64,000 bases of DNA from Gymnorhina tibicen (Eukaryota; Chordata; Aves; Passeriformes; Artamidae), in the NCBI GenBank assembly GCA_013399875.1, contig VXAZ01005703.1, forward strand, positions 992,001 through 1,056,000, given 5' to 3'. Positions within the stretch are counted from its first letter, which is position 1. Each line of letters opens with the position of its first letter. Positions 1-11,599 of the stretch are shown here, piece after piece. The position numbers and the translations under genes are program-made. The notes below the pieces were generated by a model, which was given only the letters and a program-made list of their open reading frames with translations, made no database searches and was not told the origin of the DNA.

Positions 1-2548
1 ATTAAAACACTGCAATGCTGATACTTGAGAGTGAGCTGATGCTCAGGAGGATTTTGAACAAAGTCAACTGGAAATATTTCCATAAACCATATCCCCAGCC
101 GAACCCAATTTATGATACTGAGATTTTTTTTTTTTACTGTTTGTTTACACTTAAAATGCTAAGAAATTAAATATTTCCCTATTTCTTAGCAATTTTTAGT
201 AATTTCTTTTAAGTCAAATGTACTCCTGTACTCCTGTAAATGTAAGACGTTGATGGGAGCTGTGATTTGACTTTGCCTGAAGCTGGGGCAGCCCCTACAC
301 GAGGCCAGACCCCAGCAACAGCAGCTTAATGCAGGACATACAATCCTGTGCTGTTTCACTGTAATTAACGAGCACAGCTCACAGACAATGCAACAACAGA
401 AGATTAACTAAATCTATTATGGATCTATTATGCTATTAGAGAATCAGGCCTGTTAGCACATTCATGCAGAGATTTCTCCAGCCATAACAAAATTACAGTC
501 TATTGTTAGGAGAAAAATTATTACCTGCAGTAGGTTCAGAACGAAAGTAAAGAATAATGAGGTTTCTAAGTTTACTTCTTATAATCTCTCTAAAAGACCA
601 CAAAAATGAACGTCTGTGTTGCAAATATTATGACACGTTTACTGATAATTGTATTAGAGCTCTGTCTCAGCATGTGAAAAAGATGTTAGTGTCACTGCAC
701 AGGAGTTTTTCCTTCATTCAGAATTTTTAGCGCAGTTACACAGGGGTAAAGCTAAGCTTTTGCACTGGACACTCTGCCACTTCACTGTTTTATGAAGAAC
801 AACAAAATCGTCATATTCACTTGAAGAACTTCCATTTTAGTGCAATCCGAATTTAGCAGTGACCAGCTGATAACCCTTTTTGACTGAATTTATCTCTGTG
901 TGTGCATCTCGTTCATGATTAGCCTGTGCAGTCAGTCCTAGAGCATGTTCTAAGATGATACAAGGAAAAAATAAAAGGTAGCAGGTCTAATGATGTTTTG
1001 AAAACATCCAGATGCAAGATTTCATCTGTTTTACTCAAAAAAACCCCTAAAAACCAGATTGTTGGTTAAATGATCAAAAGTGAATTATTCTCTATCATAT
1101 TTAAGAATGAATTACTGACTCTACAATTACCTCCACCTAATTCTCATGAAAATGTTTTATGATGTCACCTCCTGCCTATAAAATCTGCTATATGCTATTA
1201 GGAAAATGATTTTATCAGAGTTATACAGTAAAACAAAAACCTACTCTTATAAATATTCTATCAGAGTTTCTGCTGCCTTTGCAGATGGTGACAATTTCTT
1301 CCCAGAAGACTGACAAACCCAAAATCGGACCACTCTTGAGAGTTGCCCCCATAGTCAAGGATTAAGATATATTCAGAAACGCAACCTGTGCAGTTTTCTG
1401 TTCAACTATAGTTTCTTCCCACTTTTAATTCCAGTTTTTCTGCCCTAGAAGAGTCTCTGTGTGTGTCTTTACAGGAGAGACAGAAGGTTTTCACGTCCAG
1501 AGACCAAAGAGAACTAGTTAGAATTTTTTCCCTGATTTTATGGGTAGATTAAGTTCAGTGTTTTGATTTTATTCTAGCAGCATAGACCACTCCACTGCCT
1601 TCTGTGGAGCTACCAGGGTATGAAATTATATGTGATTTCAATGAAACACCCTTACATATTTATTAAAGGACTGTTTTCACTGGTAGTTCAACACCAGCAT
1701 CTGCACACACACACACACGCAAAGGCTTATTCTTAAACACTTACCTTGTTTCTTATCCATAAATAACATTTTCAGCATTCAATCCATACAGCATTACTTA
1801 CTGAAGGAAAGTTGTACGTATTTAGTAAAGCTAAATACCTATTAGGCACACACTCTGTGAACACAGGAATGGCTCTCCCACATAACATCTCCAGATTGTG
1901 CACTTAACCTTGAAACGACAACATTTTCCGGATCAGTGGGCTCAGGGTCTGGTACCAGTTTAGGTCTGGGCTGCTGGGATGCCCTTGCCAGCTGCTGCTG
2001 AGCAGCTCCCTTCTGCTCGTGCCAACAGCTGAGCTGGTGTGGGGCCACGGAAGCCTGTGTGGAATGCAGCAGGACAGAGCAGAGCCCACAGGTGTGCAGG
2101 TGGGAGGAGATGGTTCTGGTGGCTGCACTCAAGTCTCCTGAGGGCTGATCTGCTAAGGCCTCCCAAGGGAATTTTTCAGCCGTGAAGAAAATGTTGCTGC
2201 TAACAAGTACAGCCTGCACCTCATCATGAGCTGATCACCAGCCAGTACTGCCCAGCATTTTAAAGCCTGGCATTCCAGGGATTCCCTGCAGCTCTTCCTG
2301 TGCTAGATCCAATAATGTCAATCAGCTCTGTTCCTTGCAGCAGACCCACAGTTACAGGAACAACATCAAGGAGGTGGTTGTTTTTATTCCAAGTGGAAAA
2401 GAGCCATATCAGAGATCCAGGAGGTGATCCATGAGGGGAGTAGTGCTGCCTAAATAAACAGACCAATAAATGCTGAGGTAATTCACCTTCTTCAGCTACA
2501 CATGTTGAACCCAAGTTTAGCCAGGAAGTGCAATATCTTATATTATAG
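1..2548. other. non-coding stretch, no gene seen
   Basis: AT-rich sequence with no recognisable exon or transposon. The longest open frame is 125 codons on the minus strand (1842..2219), overlapped by two other open frames of the same strand. Its peptide is rich in Ser, His and Gln and matches no family I know, so I treat it as chance. A minus-strand donor-like AAG|GTAAGTG lies near 1740, but no matching exon was found. The only ordered element is the (CA)n tract at 1704. Confidence 0.6.
1704..1718. repeat. (CA)n microsatellite
   Basis: An uninterrupted run of 15 bases of alternating C and A, about seven and a half dinucleotide units. It is short enough to be only weakly polymorphic. Confidence 0.9.
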
Positions 2549-2592
2549 AATTACTACCCAGGATTTTATATAATTACTGCCCAGGATTTTGC
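2549..2592. repeat. 23-bp tandem duplication, two copies
   Basis: The unit beginning AATTACTACCCAGGATTTT recurs 23 bp downstream as AATTACTGCCCAGGATTTT, with one mismatch across the aligned core. It looks like a recent local slippage or duplication event. Confidence 0.8.
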
Positions 2593-4265
2593 AGTCTGGG
2601 CGATACCTCATTGGATCCTCGCCCTGACTTACACACTATCTTCTTTCCCAGTGGGTACCTGGGGATTGAAATTCATGGTGCAAAAGGCAACTCCTTGCAA
2701 TTTTCCATTGGGCTTCAGGTACCAAACACTGTTCTTACATAGCTGCTCTTCAGAGAGACACACACCACTCCCTTTAGCATACCAGAATATTAAAAAAAGG
2801 GAAAAGAAAGTACACTGATTTTTCTTTGCACTTTCAGCAGACGGGGGGAACGTGATTATTTTTGTACCGCGTGCCTTGGGGTAGCAGTACCAGTCTTCAC
2901 ATTACCATGAAAAAACAAGATAGAAGGTCATCAAAAGTAAATTTCTCCATTTCTCAGCCACCTCCCAGTAAAACCACACATCGTGGGATGTACAACCAAT
3001 GGCCTAGCTGTGATTCCATTCACTGTATGGGCCTAGAAACACCCGGCTTTGGCTCATTGTTCTTCCACCCATGGTCCTCACAAGGCTGCAAAGTTTTGTG
3101 CTGTAACAAAATTTACACCAGTTTGAGGCATGGCAGACAACACCAAAATGGAAAATTTTTCTGCTCACTATTGCAGCCAAGAGACCCAAATCCTGAATTG
3201 TTCACAACTTCCAAGGGATCCAGCAAATTCTTCGCTACTGCAGCTGGGAGCAGACTAGATATTAATAAAGGAAACAATACCTAGAAGTTTATCCTCTGTG
3301 GCTTAGTCAATCACAAAAATCCCAATCAGACCTCAAGAGTCTGGGTTCATGTTCATTCATTAAGTGTAAATATCAGGCCAGAAATCTAGAGAGAAATATG
3401 CAGATACCAGCAAAGGCTAGGAAGAGCTCATTCTTTGAAATGTCAAAGTTCCTACAGATTAATTATGCAACTATGGAAAACAGGAAAGCTTTGTTTGCTT
3501 GAACCTAAGAATAGCTGCTTAAATGACTGAAATAATAAAGAAGTAGGCAGAAGTGGTTACAGGTTATTTTTCTGCACCCCAAAACCTTATTAAAAAAGAA
3601 ATTTTAAAATATCCAATTTCTCCAATAGCTTTATCTGAAATGAGAAAATTCATAGGGTGGGGGAATCTAATCCCAGATCTGAACCCAGATCAAGGAAATT
3701 TTCCTGCTCTAAACATCTGTGAAAGTTGGGTGAGCAGGCAGACCTAGGAATCCACGTGGTTTCATTAACCAACCGTGTTGCGTCGTTACACGGATTCCAT
3801 TGGGGTTTTTATTTTTGTCTGCTTGGTTTGTCCGGGGACATGCTTGCATACCTGTTTTACTTGGTGAGAAAGGGAGAGGCATTTCCATTCGCTGTAGGAC
3901 AGGCACTAGTAAATGAGAGCACGTGGAACAATGTTGGGTGGCAAGAGTAAATATCTGCCCCGCACTGAGTTTTGCCAACCCTCCTGATCACCAGAGCAAG
4001 AACAGGCTGGTGTCACCCTGGCACTCTGTCATATATTCACAAGGCTTATCATCACTTACATTCAACATAAATACCATCTTTAACACAGAGATTACGTCTC
4101 ATGCACAGCCAGTTTTCGCTTTAAGGAAGTAAGAGCTGCTGCTTCAGGACCAGGGATTAGCTGGGGCTGATCTCGTCTCTCCTTGCAGCTAACCTACTTC
4201 TGGCATAAATTCAGACATGCAACTGCTGCCTGTTTACAGTGCCAGACAGCCCCAGGGAGTGCAGC

Positions 4266-4298
4266 GTGCAACATTCCACGTTCTAATGTGGAATGCAC
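4266..4298. repeat. small imperfect inverted repeat (hairpin)
   Basis: CATTCCAC at 4272..4279 faces GTGGAATG at 4288..4295 across an 8-base loop. Three further pairs (GTG/CAC) lie outside a 3-base bulge. At about 33 bases it is too short for a microRNA precursor and is probably incidental. Confidence 0.5.
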
Positions 4299-5768
4299 CC
4301 TGAGCACGTTTTACTTTGGACCCAAACCATATCTCACTTTCAGGAGCTCTGTAATCCTTGCTTTCCGTTTGGATTAGTGCGAAGGAATACACTGCACACG
4401 CCCAGGCCACCAGGCACCACACTTCCCCAGTTCCAGCCTATTGCATCAGTTTCTACCAGCTGACTCAAAAGGAAGCTGACATTTGATAGTGAGATTTTCA
4501 GGTTAATGTGCAGTTTGGACAAAAAGCTTTGAACTGTTGATCAGCAGTGGAAATATGGTACGGAATTAGCACTGAATACTGATGGTCTTAGAGGGAAAAG
4601 TGGTGGCAGACTGTTCTGGTCTGAGGGAAAATTCCAAGCTCAGGAGAAGGCCTTGAAAATAAAGTGAGAAGGATGAATAATGTGCAAGGGTTGGAGAGAA
4701 AAGCACATTGCTTAGAAAGCAAAAATGAAAGGCAAGAGGCAAACAGGAAAAAAAAGGTGTTCAGTCTTTGAGGAGAGCACGTCTCCCTACACGTGTTTTT
4801 TAAGCATCAGTCTTACAGGTATCTCACTTGCAGAAGCACTATTTAAACAGCAGAATGCTGAAATAGCAAGCTGGGCAGCAGTGTAAGTATTTAAAGATGT
4901 GGGATTACATCACTGAGGCGGCAATTAAGGTGAATTATTTCATCTCTGTTGTACATTTCAGGGGATTCTGGTAAGCATCAAACAAGTCAGAAAGAGGGAA
5001 GATTATAGTTTCCCAGACACTGAAAGCACATAGTTTGGCTGAGAAGGAAAGGGAAAAATTCTGCCTTCTATCACACTGATTTATACCTGGAGCAACTCAG
5101 CTGAAGTCAGTTTTCTCAATAGAAATTGAACAAGGGATATGAGAGCGAAAAGCTGTGCAACTAGTACTTAATGGACAGCTGACTTTCTGGAAATTGGATC
5201 TCCAGCAATGGAAACACTTAAGGGCAAGTACTTAACACGAATTTGTTAGAGAACAGCAGCTGTGCGATGATAGATCCCCAAACATACTCAAAACCTGTCT
5301 GAAACCTAATGCTCAGCTCAGTGTCTCTGGGGACTGTGCTCTGTGCAGTGGTGAATGAGGCTCCAGTTACACACAGGCCCATAAGCACAATAACTCATTT
5401 TCAGTGCGAAGAAAAGAAAAATACAAATGTATTATGCAAGACAGCAGCATGTCAGAAACAACAGCATTGCATACTCAGCAGCTGAGTTGGAAACAAGCAA
5501 TGTATTCAACACTGTTGCTGTTTTTCTTGCTGCTCTTGCACTTATTCACATGCCAGGAATTTCTGGAAAGTCAACATTTCAGCACACTAGCTCAGGAAGA
5601 AGCAGGAGCTCCACCACACAGACACAGAGTGATGAAAGTGATCCCTGTCTCATGTGCAGGCTCCATAGGCAGGGCTGCAAAGAAGTGTGACAGATGCAGG
5701 ATGTGGCACCGCACAGCATCTAAAACGAGCTTGGGAATGGTTCATCGTGGGCAGACCTGGACCTCTGC

Positions 5769-5786
5769 TCTGTCTGTCTGTCTGTC
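5769..5786. repeat. (TCTG)n microsatellite
   Basis: Eighteen bases of perfect TCTG tetranucleotide repeat, about four and a half units. Confidence 0.9.
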
Positions 5787-6294
5787 CTGAGGCAAATGAC
5801 ACCTCCTGCCTCCACAGCCAGCTATTATTTAAAATATTACATATCAGCCAGGACATTAACTCACAGGTTTATACAGTAATGACAAAGACCATCACTGTGA
5901 AAGATGAATTTCATATACCATGTCATTATTTTCCTGTTTGAGGACTTGATATTGGGCAGAAGGGAAAAACTGGGAAAAAAAACCACCAACAAAACAGAAA
6001 CCCACAAAATTCCCTACATCTGTTGAACATTCTGAACACACCACATTGAGTGTGAATTTGCAGTGAATTTAATGCCAAATGGAAAAAACAGACTCCCCAG
6101 CAACCACAGGGCAGTAAGAATATACCTCCTTCAGTATTTTGTATCTCCTCATCACCTGTGCTGAATGAATTATACAGGCAAAACCAGCAGGGAAATTGTC
6201 TTATTTCATGGGCTACGTAAATCTTCTAACAGCCCCATTTTCTGACATCCAGACAAAACGTTTAGATCTACCAAACATCTGAGTGTGTTTTTTC

Positions 6295-6505
6295 TTTAAA
6301 TGGCAGCTGGGGTGTTATGCAAATGTAGCTCTATATGTAATTAATGTATATTGTGATAAAGCTGCCAGTTATTAATAAAGGCCTAAATAGAATCAGAAAA
6401 CCATTTTTTCAGTGTACTGTGATCTTCTATATATGATCAGGCCTTGCATGCATATTCTTAGCTGAAACTATAAATAGCATTTAATAAATGGTACAGGAAG
6501 TATTG
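6295..6505. promoter_or_regulatory. candidate conserved non-coding enhancer block
   Basis: About 210 bp of AT-rich, complex sequence. It has a perfect POU octamer ATGCAAAT (6317..6324), a TAATTA homeodomain core (6338..6343), AATTAATGTA and AATAAA-type motifs, and a TGCATGCA palindrome near 6447. Dense homeodomain and POU motifs in complex AT-rich DNA are typical of developmental enhancers in vertebrates. Conservation cannot be tested here, so the call is inference from composition alone. Confidence 0.3.
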
Positions 6506-6671
6506 TTTTAGTCTGTGTTGTATTCTTTGGCTGTTATGTCCTTCCTCTTAATCTGTTTCCCCAACTCTGGGGTTTTCACATTAGTTCTAGAACAATCAGC
6601 TTTGACACAGTGGAAATATTATCTCCCTCCTGCTTCATACTTAGAAAACAAACAAATGTCGCTTTGCTGCC

Positions 6672-6698
6672 GTGACCGACCCTCGGTGACCGACCCTC
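6672..6698. repeat. 14-bp tandem duplication
   Basis: The unit GTGACCGACCCTC plus one base is present twice head to tail at 6672 and 6686, with 13 of 14 bases identical. It is one of few CpG-containing spots in this part of the window. Confidence 0.8.
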
Positions 6699-9056
6699 TT
6701 TATCACTCGTATTGCACATTTTCCATTACAAGTGCTTCCTGTTTTCCCAAAGAATATTACAGCAACAGAAGCATTTCCCCTGCGTGTCCTGCTTTCAGTG
6801 AATCCAGATTAGTGTTGAAGGGATTTTTGCTGCTGCACTGAGGGCACAGACCAAGCCAGGCACAGGATGCCTCTACTGTTCTTTGCACTGCGTTCAAGTC
6901 CAGTCTCCTCCCCAGAACAGCAGTGCATGGAAGTCCTCAGTCTGGCCTACTCGATTTCTAAGGATTTTCCCCTTCCTTTTATCTTGCTTTTCCTGTTTTA
7001 CGCTTCATTTCCTTCACTTTATATTAAATTAGAATTTTTTACCCTAGAACAACCAGACATTCCTCCAACAAACATCCTTCTGTTAACTGCCTGTCACATA
7101 AACCCTTAATCTCCTAATGTTGGCCCTGGTTCTGCAATAAGGAGAATCTCTTTAAAGTCCAGGGAAATGCATTAATGTCACCTAGCACAAAATGTCACCT
7201 TCTCTGTATTTGTTTTCCATCAAAACCTTTCCTGGTTGTATCAGGAAGAAAACTCAGATTTCAAACCAACCATCCACCATTATTACAGCAGATTTGTTTA
7301 CATCCTGCTTGTAAATGCCACTGATTCATTGATAATAGGCATCCCATTTTGTTGTTGTTGTTGTTGTTTCGGACAGACACTGTGAACTTCATGCTGAATG
7401 AAGGAAAGTGGAAGAATTAAGAAAGCCTGGGACAATAGTGAAAATTATATAAACAGACAAAGTTTCCTTTTTGGAACAGAATGTGTGCATTTGTTGTGAC
7501 ACGCTGCATCAGAGATCATTTTGCAATTAGAGATTTCCATTTAAATCAAGAAGCATTTGTTAAACAAAAAGGTAGAACTACAGACAACTAAATGAACTCC
7601 CACATATATTGAGCTCTACCACTGCGTCTCAGTTAATCATGGTGAAATGTGTAAGCTCCCTTAATTAGCGTAATTAACATAGAACTGAGTTTTATTTCAA
7701 ATTGACTTTCTTTGGGCCTTACTTTTTCTGCAGTTCTTTTTATCAAAGCTCTGCAGTATACCAGCAGTCGAGTCTGTTGCACAGAAAACATAACTGGATT
7801 ATTTGTTTGCAAGCTTATTCCAAAATAGATCATTCTAATGGATGAAATCTAAATACACATCAGACCTGTGCACGCCTGCATTTATCAGCTTGGCTCTGCG
7901 GCCGGCAGCAGACTCCACTGGTCCATGGCTAACAGCACACTACATGGCCACACCACTTGTTTCTCCAGCTGTTCAGCATGCCCATGCTAACCAAACTCAG
8001 CGCTGAAAAGCCTGTGCTGTTACTAAATGTTGCTGTACGAGTGCAGACCCAAAATCCCAAGCTCCTTCTCACAGCCCATCGTACACCCAGTGTGCCTTTC
8101 CAACCTCCCTCACAGCTCCCAGAGCAGAAAATCACAGAAAACTGAAAGAATGCTTATTTTTCAACAAAACAAAGCAGCTAATGCTTCATCAGTCTGTCCA
8201 CCTTTCCATATAAACCTCTGCTTTAATTAAAATGTGCTTATGGTAGCAGGCCTCTGCCTCACTCGGTGTATCCCTGATATCCCAAATTTATCCAGAGCCT
8301 CCAGACAGACACAAACTCCAACTCAGGGAAGAAAACTGTTCTCTAGCTTCTGGAAGAGTAAGCCATATTTTTGCCATCTATTTTCCAGAGACAACAAAAG
8401 GGAAACTGTTGGAGGTCAGGCTGTTCCCAAGTCACAGAGGTGCCTAAGGAGAACACAGAGGCACAGAGCCTGAGAGCCACTGTTGGTGTGTTTGCTCCCC
8501 AAAGCTTTGTGGGCTTGTTTCACAGGATGATGCTCATGGAGGGCAGAACACTTGCTAGGAAATATCCCAGTCCCAGGGAATGGCAGACAGCACAGCACAA
8601 ACGTGTCACAGTGGTGTGGTGACAGCCCTGCCACTGAGCGTGTCACTGTCATACTGTCTTAGGCTGACAATAAACACATCAGGGCTTGCATCTGCTGTTG
8701 CCACATTATAGTCACTATATTATGGCATCACACAATGCATATTTATGTTTGTAGCAGGCTTCCTCTGAATAAATAGGAACATTTCCTATTATGCATCTTG
8801 TGGATCAGAGTGCTGAACTTGCTTTTTTGCAGCACCTCACACGCTGGATTCCAAATGCGCTTGGCCTCTGTGCCTGTGTTAAATTATGCTTGTTTGCCTC
8901 TAGGTTTCTTCACTTGGCTTGGGAGCTCTGTATTTTCCTACAACATTCCCCTGGAAGTTATAATGTGAGATCTCTCAGTCAAATGCCAGCAACCCCTTGC
9001 ACAGGTTTTAGGTTTGAGAGACTGGCTGTTGGAGGAGTTCATTAGCCCTCAGGGCT
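6699..9056. other. non-coding stretch, no gene seen
   Basis: Nothing recognised beyond the (TTG)6 tract at 7349. Several open frames of 60 to 84 codons overlap on both strands between 7929 and 9045, which is the pattern expected of chance frames. Confidence 0.6.
7349..7366. repeat. (TTG)6 microsatellite
   Basis: Six perfect TTG units followed by a short T run. Confidence 0.9.
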
Positions 9057-9677
9057 TTGTCCAGCAGCCCCGCTGCAGTGCCTGGCACGTACAGTAATCT
9101 CCACATCCTTTGGTGTGCCCTTGCACCCAATGAACCCTGGAAATTATTCGGGTTTAGTCCCTCTCTACACCATTCTCAGTCCTGTTTCTCGGGGGTTGAG
9201 GAGGAGAGAGGATCTGACATCCCCTGTGGCTTTTCACCTTTTGAGCAGTTCATCCAGCCAGCAACCAGCAGTCTGCAGATGAGACTGAGGCTACTCCAGA
9301 GCATCCAGCTGGCCCTTTATTTAAAAGTCCCTAAAATATGGACTGTATTTAAAATTGTTTATGATCTGTCATCAGCAAGATCTTCCTCTCCAAGCACCTC
9401 CAGCTCTTTCTCTCTGCCTAGGCAGCCTGTGTGGAAGCTCCCAACCCAAACAGGAACCACAGTCACTGCTGCAAGATCAAGCAAGCAATACAGCCCTGTG
9501 CAGAAAGCAGTTCCACTGCACAAATTCATATTTTACATCACATCAGGAGAACAAAAAAAGAAAGAAAAAAGGAAAGGGAGAGGACTGCAGTTAGAGCCAT
9601 TAATGTTTCATGAAACCTCTCACATCCTTGCTACAACTGACAGGATAAAAAAGATACAGTCATTAAAATTCAGATAA
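9057..9677 (+). other. 206-codon open frame, probably not a gene
   Basis: This frame stays open for 206 codons but begins with TTG. Its first ATG is at about residue 75. The peptide is Ser-rich in the middle (about residues 105 to 120) and ends in a Lys-rich stretch encoded by the A-rich tract near 9541. No signal peptide, domain or repeat motif is visible, and two further frames are open over 9355..9613. Its length is above what I would expect in AT-rich random DNA, so it is recorded, but I know of no protein it resembles. Confidence 0.3.
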
Positions 9678-11559
9678 CAGGATACTGCCTTGGTGTTCTT
9701 TATATTAAAATTCTGGGCTGAATTATTGCTTTGCAGAAATATGTGTCTCTCTCTCTATTCTCTTACATCAGTGTCTCAGGAAAGACCTAATACTTCAGCA
9801 CCAGCAACAAGAGCCTGTATTGCTCGTGTAGTGCAGTTTGCTGCCTTATGGGGAAAGGTTTTTGTTATAGTACAGGAAGGTGACTGTGGAGCAAGGGGTA
9901 CATTTACATTTCAAGGTCATTTTTCCCCTTCTGTTAATGATAAATGTTAACAAATGTAAACACCAAAGCTGGAGGAAAAGACTGGAATGCTCACGGGTAA
10001 AGTTTGCCTCTACATCTGCGGGTTCTGGGAGGTGTTCTGCAAAGGAGAAATTTAAGAATTGCAATTGGGACCCACATTTCCACTGTGCTATTCTGCATAG
10101 AGTAGAGTTGCCAAGGTGACAAGGAGGCAATGTAAATAAAAATCAGAATTTCTGAGCAGAACTCAAAACTTTTGAAGCTTTAATTTAATCTAGCTGTTAT
10201 GAAAATACAAGGGTTCGGTTTGGGTTTGTTTTTACACTACTCCCTTATGAAGTCTAGGAGAAAAAGTAAATGCTTTTTCACCATATTAAAAAAGCTTTAC
10301 ACAGCATTCATATTTAGAAGTGAAAAAGATCATGAACCAAGAAAGGGTTTTACAAAACTTATCTGGTGAAAATAGCTTTCAGACTTTGCTGAAAGCAAAG
10401 CAACATTAAGTTTTCCCATCCCTACTTTTTGGAGATTTTAGTAATCTCTCTCTTTCTCAAGCACAAGGTTTTGGTAGAATGCTATAAAACAGAAGAACAA
10501 CACACTGTTTACATTCATCTGGAGCCCATCACTTATCCCACAGATGTAAAGCCCAGGCTGATTCATTACCCTCCTGCTAATCATCACACAGCCCAGGCTC
10601 ACACACCTGGCAGTGATGGCTTTTCTAGTCAAGCATGAGCACTAATGAAGAAAGGCAAATTTGTTTCATGAAGAATCAAGTGCACTTTGCCAAATGATAC
10701 AGGAGGAAATAATGGGGGAAGAAAACCACACAGATTTTTCAGAAATTTGCCTTCCTTTGTAAAAATACATTTGTTAGCCTGCGCAGCCTGCTTTGTTGTC
10801 TATATGGGATAAGTACAATTTCTCTTGGCACCAGTGGAAATCCTGAACAGATATCAAAAGGAAAAGATCTTCAGTTAGGTTTCCTTATGCAACTCTTTAA
10901 TTGTGTGTTGTCAACACTGAAGAAGGGCACGTGCAACTTTTATGGTCACTGGCTCTAAGAAAAAGCATTTGGAACTATGTGCACCTTGGAGTTGTCCGCA
11001 TTTCCTCCACTGGTAGCTCAAACAATACAGATTGTTTGCACAGCCGGCACCAAGCCTGTAAATAAACTCCAAAATAACAACAAAAGCAACCCATTTTTTG
11101 TGACTTAGGGCTGTTCTCTGATGATGAACATGGCACGTGTCACTGGTTCAGAAAGCTTATGAAAACTAATGCCAGTCCCTCAATGCACTAAGTTCAGGTA
11201 GGAGTGATGAGAAAAGTCTCTCTTTCTCATCAAGCACACCAACTCAAAACACCACACCTTCCTTCCAGCTCCGAGCTGGAACCCAGCCCTCACTTAAGAG
11301 GGCAGGCAACTGTTTTGCTCTCGATGCTTATTCACAGGCTGCTTAAAAGAAATTTATTTCCTTCTTTTAAGTGTGGTGCAATCTAGCATTAGGACCATCC
11401 TAAAAAAAGCTGCAATGATAAATGTGGCCTCAGAAAGCCAATATGAGCACAAACACTTGCAAACACTTAAAGTCTGATTTAAGGTTCAGTACAAAGTGTT
11501 ACATTTTCTCTATATACCTTCCCCTCCCTTTAAGTGTTTAGATGAGTTCTGAGTTGTAA

Positions 11560-11599
11560 TCAGGGAAATTTATATTCTGTGCAATTCATATTTCCCTGA
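11560..11599. repeat. 10-bp inverted repeat with 20-base loop
   Basis: TCAGGGAAAT at 11560..11569 is perfectly complementary to ATTTCCCTGA at 11590..11599. A few further pairs are possible within the AT-rich loop. It could form a short cruciform or hairpin, but no function is evident. Confidence 0.6.

Larger units (their letters stand above)
2593..6294. other. non-coding stretch, no gene seen
   Basis: No exon, RNA gene or mobile element recognised. Open frames of 140 codons (2862..3284, plus) and 128 codons (5404..5790, plus) occur, but neither shows a domain, signal peptide or family motif, and overlapping frames are open too. A frame at 3726..3950 (plus) contains a hydrophobic segment but lacks any other coding sign. 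Contains the small hairpin at 4266 and the TCTG tract at 5769. Confidence 0.6.

Noticed and set aside
1842..2219. 125-codon minus-strand frame
   Set aside because: Several overlapping frames are open in the same GC-richer patch, there is no domain, and composition explains it.
2862..3284. 140-codon plus-strand frame
   Set aside because: It starts from a non-ATG codon and shows no family signature. A minus-strand frame is open opposite it.
4266..4298. microRNA precursor
   Set aside because: The stem is only 8 to 11 bp, far shorter than a pre-miRNA.
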